Below are positions 63,201 to 64,000 of a stretch of 64,000 nt of DNA, piece after piece. The stretch is from Halichoerus grypus. Its lineage: Eukaryota > Chordata > Mammalia > Carnivora > Phocidae. The number at the start of each line of letters is the position of its first letter. Within the stretch, counting starts at the first letter, position 1. A program made the position numbers and the translations under genes. The DNA is taken from NCBI RefSeq assembly GCF_964656455.1, contig NC_135722.1:51912628-51976627 (forward strand). Reading direction: 5' to 3'. The notes under the pieces are model-generated. The model saw nothing but the letters and a program-made list of their open reading frames with translations. It had not been told where the DNA came from and ran no database searches.

Positions 63201-64000
63201 CTTAAAAACCCCATCTGATTTTAGGACATCCAAAGGTTCTCACCAGCCAGGATACAAACCATACTTCAGTCTGGTTTCCAAGGCCCTTTACTAACAGTAA
63301 ACATCTTTATTTCCAGCAGCTCTAATCCCTACACCTGATGCTCACCCCCTACTGAATGTAACATTTCCTGAACACCCCATACTGTCATCCACCTCTGTCT
63401 CTGTATCTGTTCTTTTTGCCTAGAAGGCTCTTTCCCTTCTCACTGTATTTAGTAAGATCTTACTCATGACCTAATTTAAGTGCCACCTCATCTATGAAAT
63501 TTCTCCCATCACAGGAAAAAATTAGTGGTTTTAACCTCTACTATAAATGTTTTTATACATATTCTATTTTTCAGTTTAATATTTACTTCCCCCAGACTAT
63601 CCATTCGGCGGGGGGCAGGAATTGTGTCACATTAATTCTTGCATCCCTGAAACTTATCAGGCACTAAATAAATGTTTGTTCAGTGACGAACTAGTTAAAT
63701 AGATTTTTATAGTCTGCTTTATCATAGGGACATGCCTGGCATATGCCAATAGAGGGAATGCTGGAGGGATGTGAGCTATTTATAATCACTCAGCCTCTTG
63801 GGATCCTCTCCATTTAAGGACCTTAAATTTTAAATTCTGGAACTTCAAAGTAAATATAATATTGAGAGGTGAGATGAGAAAACATTCCCAACCCTAGTTT
63901 TATAATACTCTGTAACACCTTTCCAACTATCTCAGAAGATGCTTTGAAATTTTCAAAACATTATCAAAATAGTTTACTTCCTCTTTTAGAAAAGAGAAGT
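60279..64000 (-). other. FCHSD2: FCHSD2 intron (partial)
   Basis: Upstream intron leading to the exon at 60195-60278 (acceptor cattgcag). It contains L2-type fragments ending in AATAAATGTTTG-like tails at about 62050-62215 and 63560-63690, with a MIR remnant at about 61990-62075. No further FCHSD2 exon recognised; the intron runs off the right edge. Confidence 0.75.

Overview
This is nuclear DNA from a mammal of the order Carnivora. About 28 copies of the tRNA-Lys-derived Can-SINE are present. Their head reads like GGGCGCCTGGGTGGCTCAG and their body ends in a CT-rich tract plus (AAATA)n. This form resembles the one in arctoid carnivores (bear, seal, mustelid relatives); I see no copy with the young dog-type or cat-type body. 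Exact species cannot be read from the window.

The gene content is the conserved neighbourhood STARD10 - ATG16L2 - FCHSD2 (human 11q13.4). (1) 1-9.3 kb: minus-strand STARD10. Only its first coding exon (8300-8506, residues 1-69) is inside, with a CpG-island promoter at about 8.5-9.3 kb. Bases 1-8299 are the following intron. (2) 9.3-19.4 kb: quiet DNA with old MIR/L2 repeats. (3) 19.4-20.1 kb: an isolated CpG island with NRF1-, CCAAT-, YY1- and ZNF143-type motifs, probably the distal STARD10 promoter and possibly bidirectional. (4) 20.4-31.7 kb: a repeat block holding 19 of the 28 SINEs, nested antisense L1, MaLR-type LTRs and a DNA transposon split by a later insertion. (5) 33.0-47.1 kb: the complete plus-strand ATG16L2 gene, 18 coding exons, 620 codons plus stop, all exon phases closing, behind a CpG island with a perfect CRE. 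(6) 47.1-53.5 kb: intergenic DNA between two converging genes. (7) 53.5-64 kb: the 3' end of minus-strand FCHSD2: the 3' UTR, six coding exons encoding the last 259 residues (most of SH3-1, all of SH3-2, proline-rich tail), and part of an upstream intron.

The three genes are not an operon and work separately. STARD10 is a START-domain phospholipid transfer protein. ATG16L2 is a paralogue of the autophagy E3-like scaffold ATG16L1. FCHSD2 is an F-BAR/SH3 endocytic actin regulator. I found no undescribed multi-gene system. The items most worth checking are the isolated CpG island, a G10 run in place of a polypyrimidine tract before ATG16L2 exon 13, a possible unannotated 3' terminal exon at 51.6-51.9 kb, and two SINEs sharing one target site.
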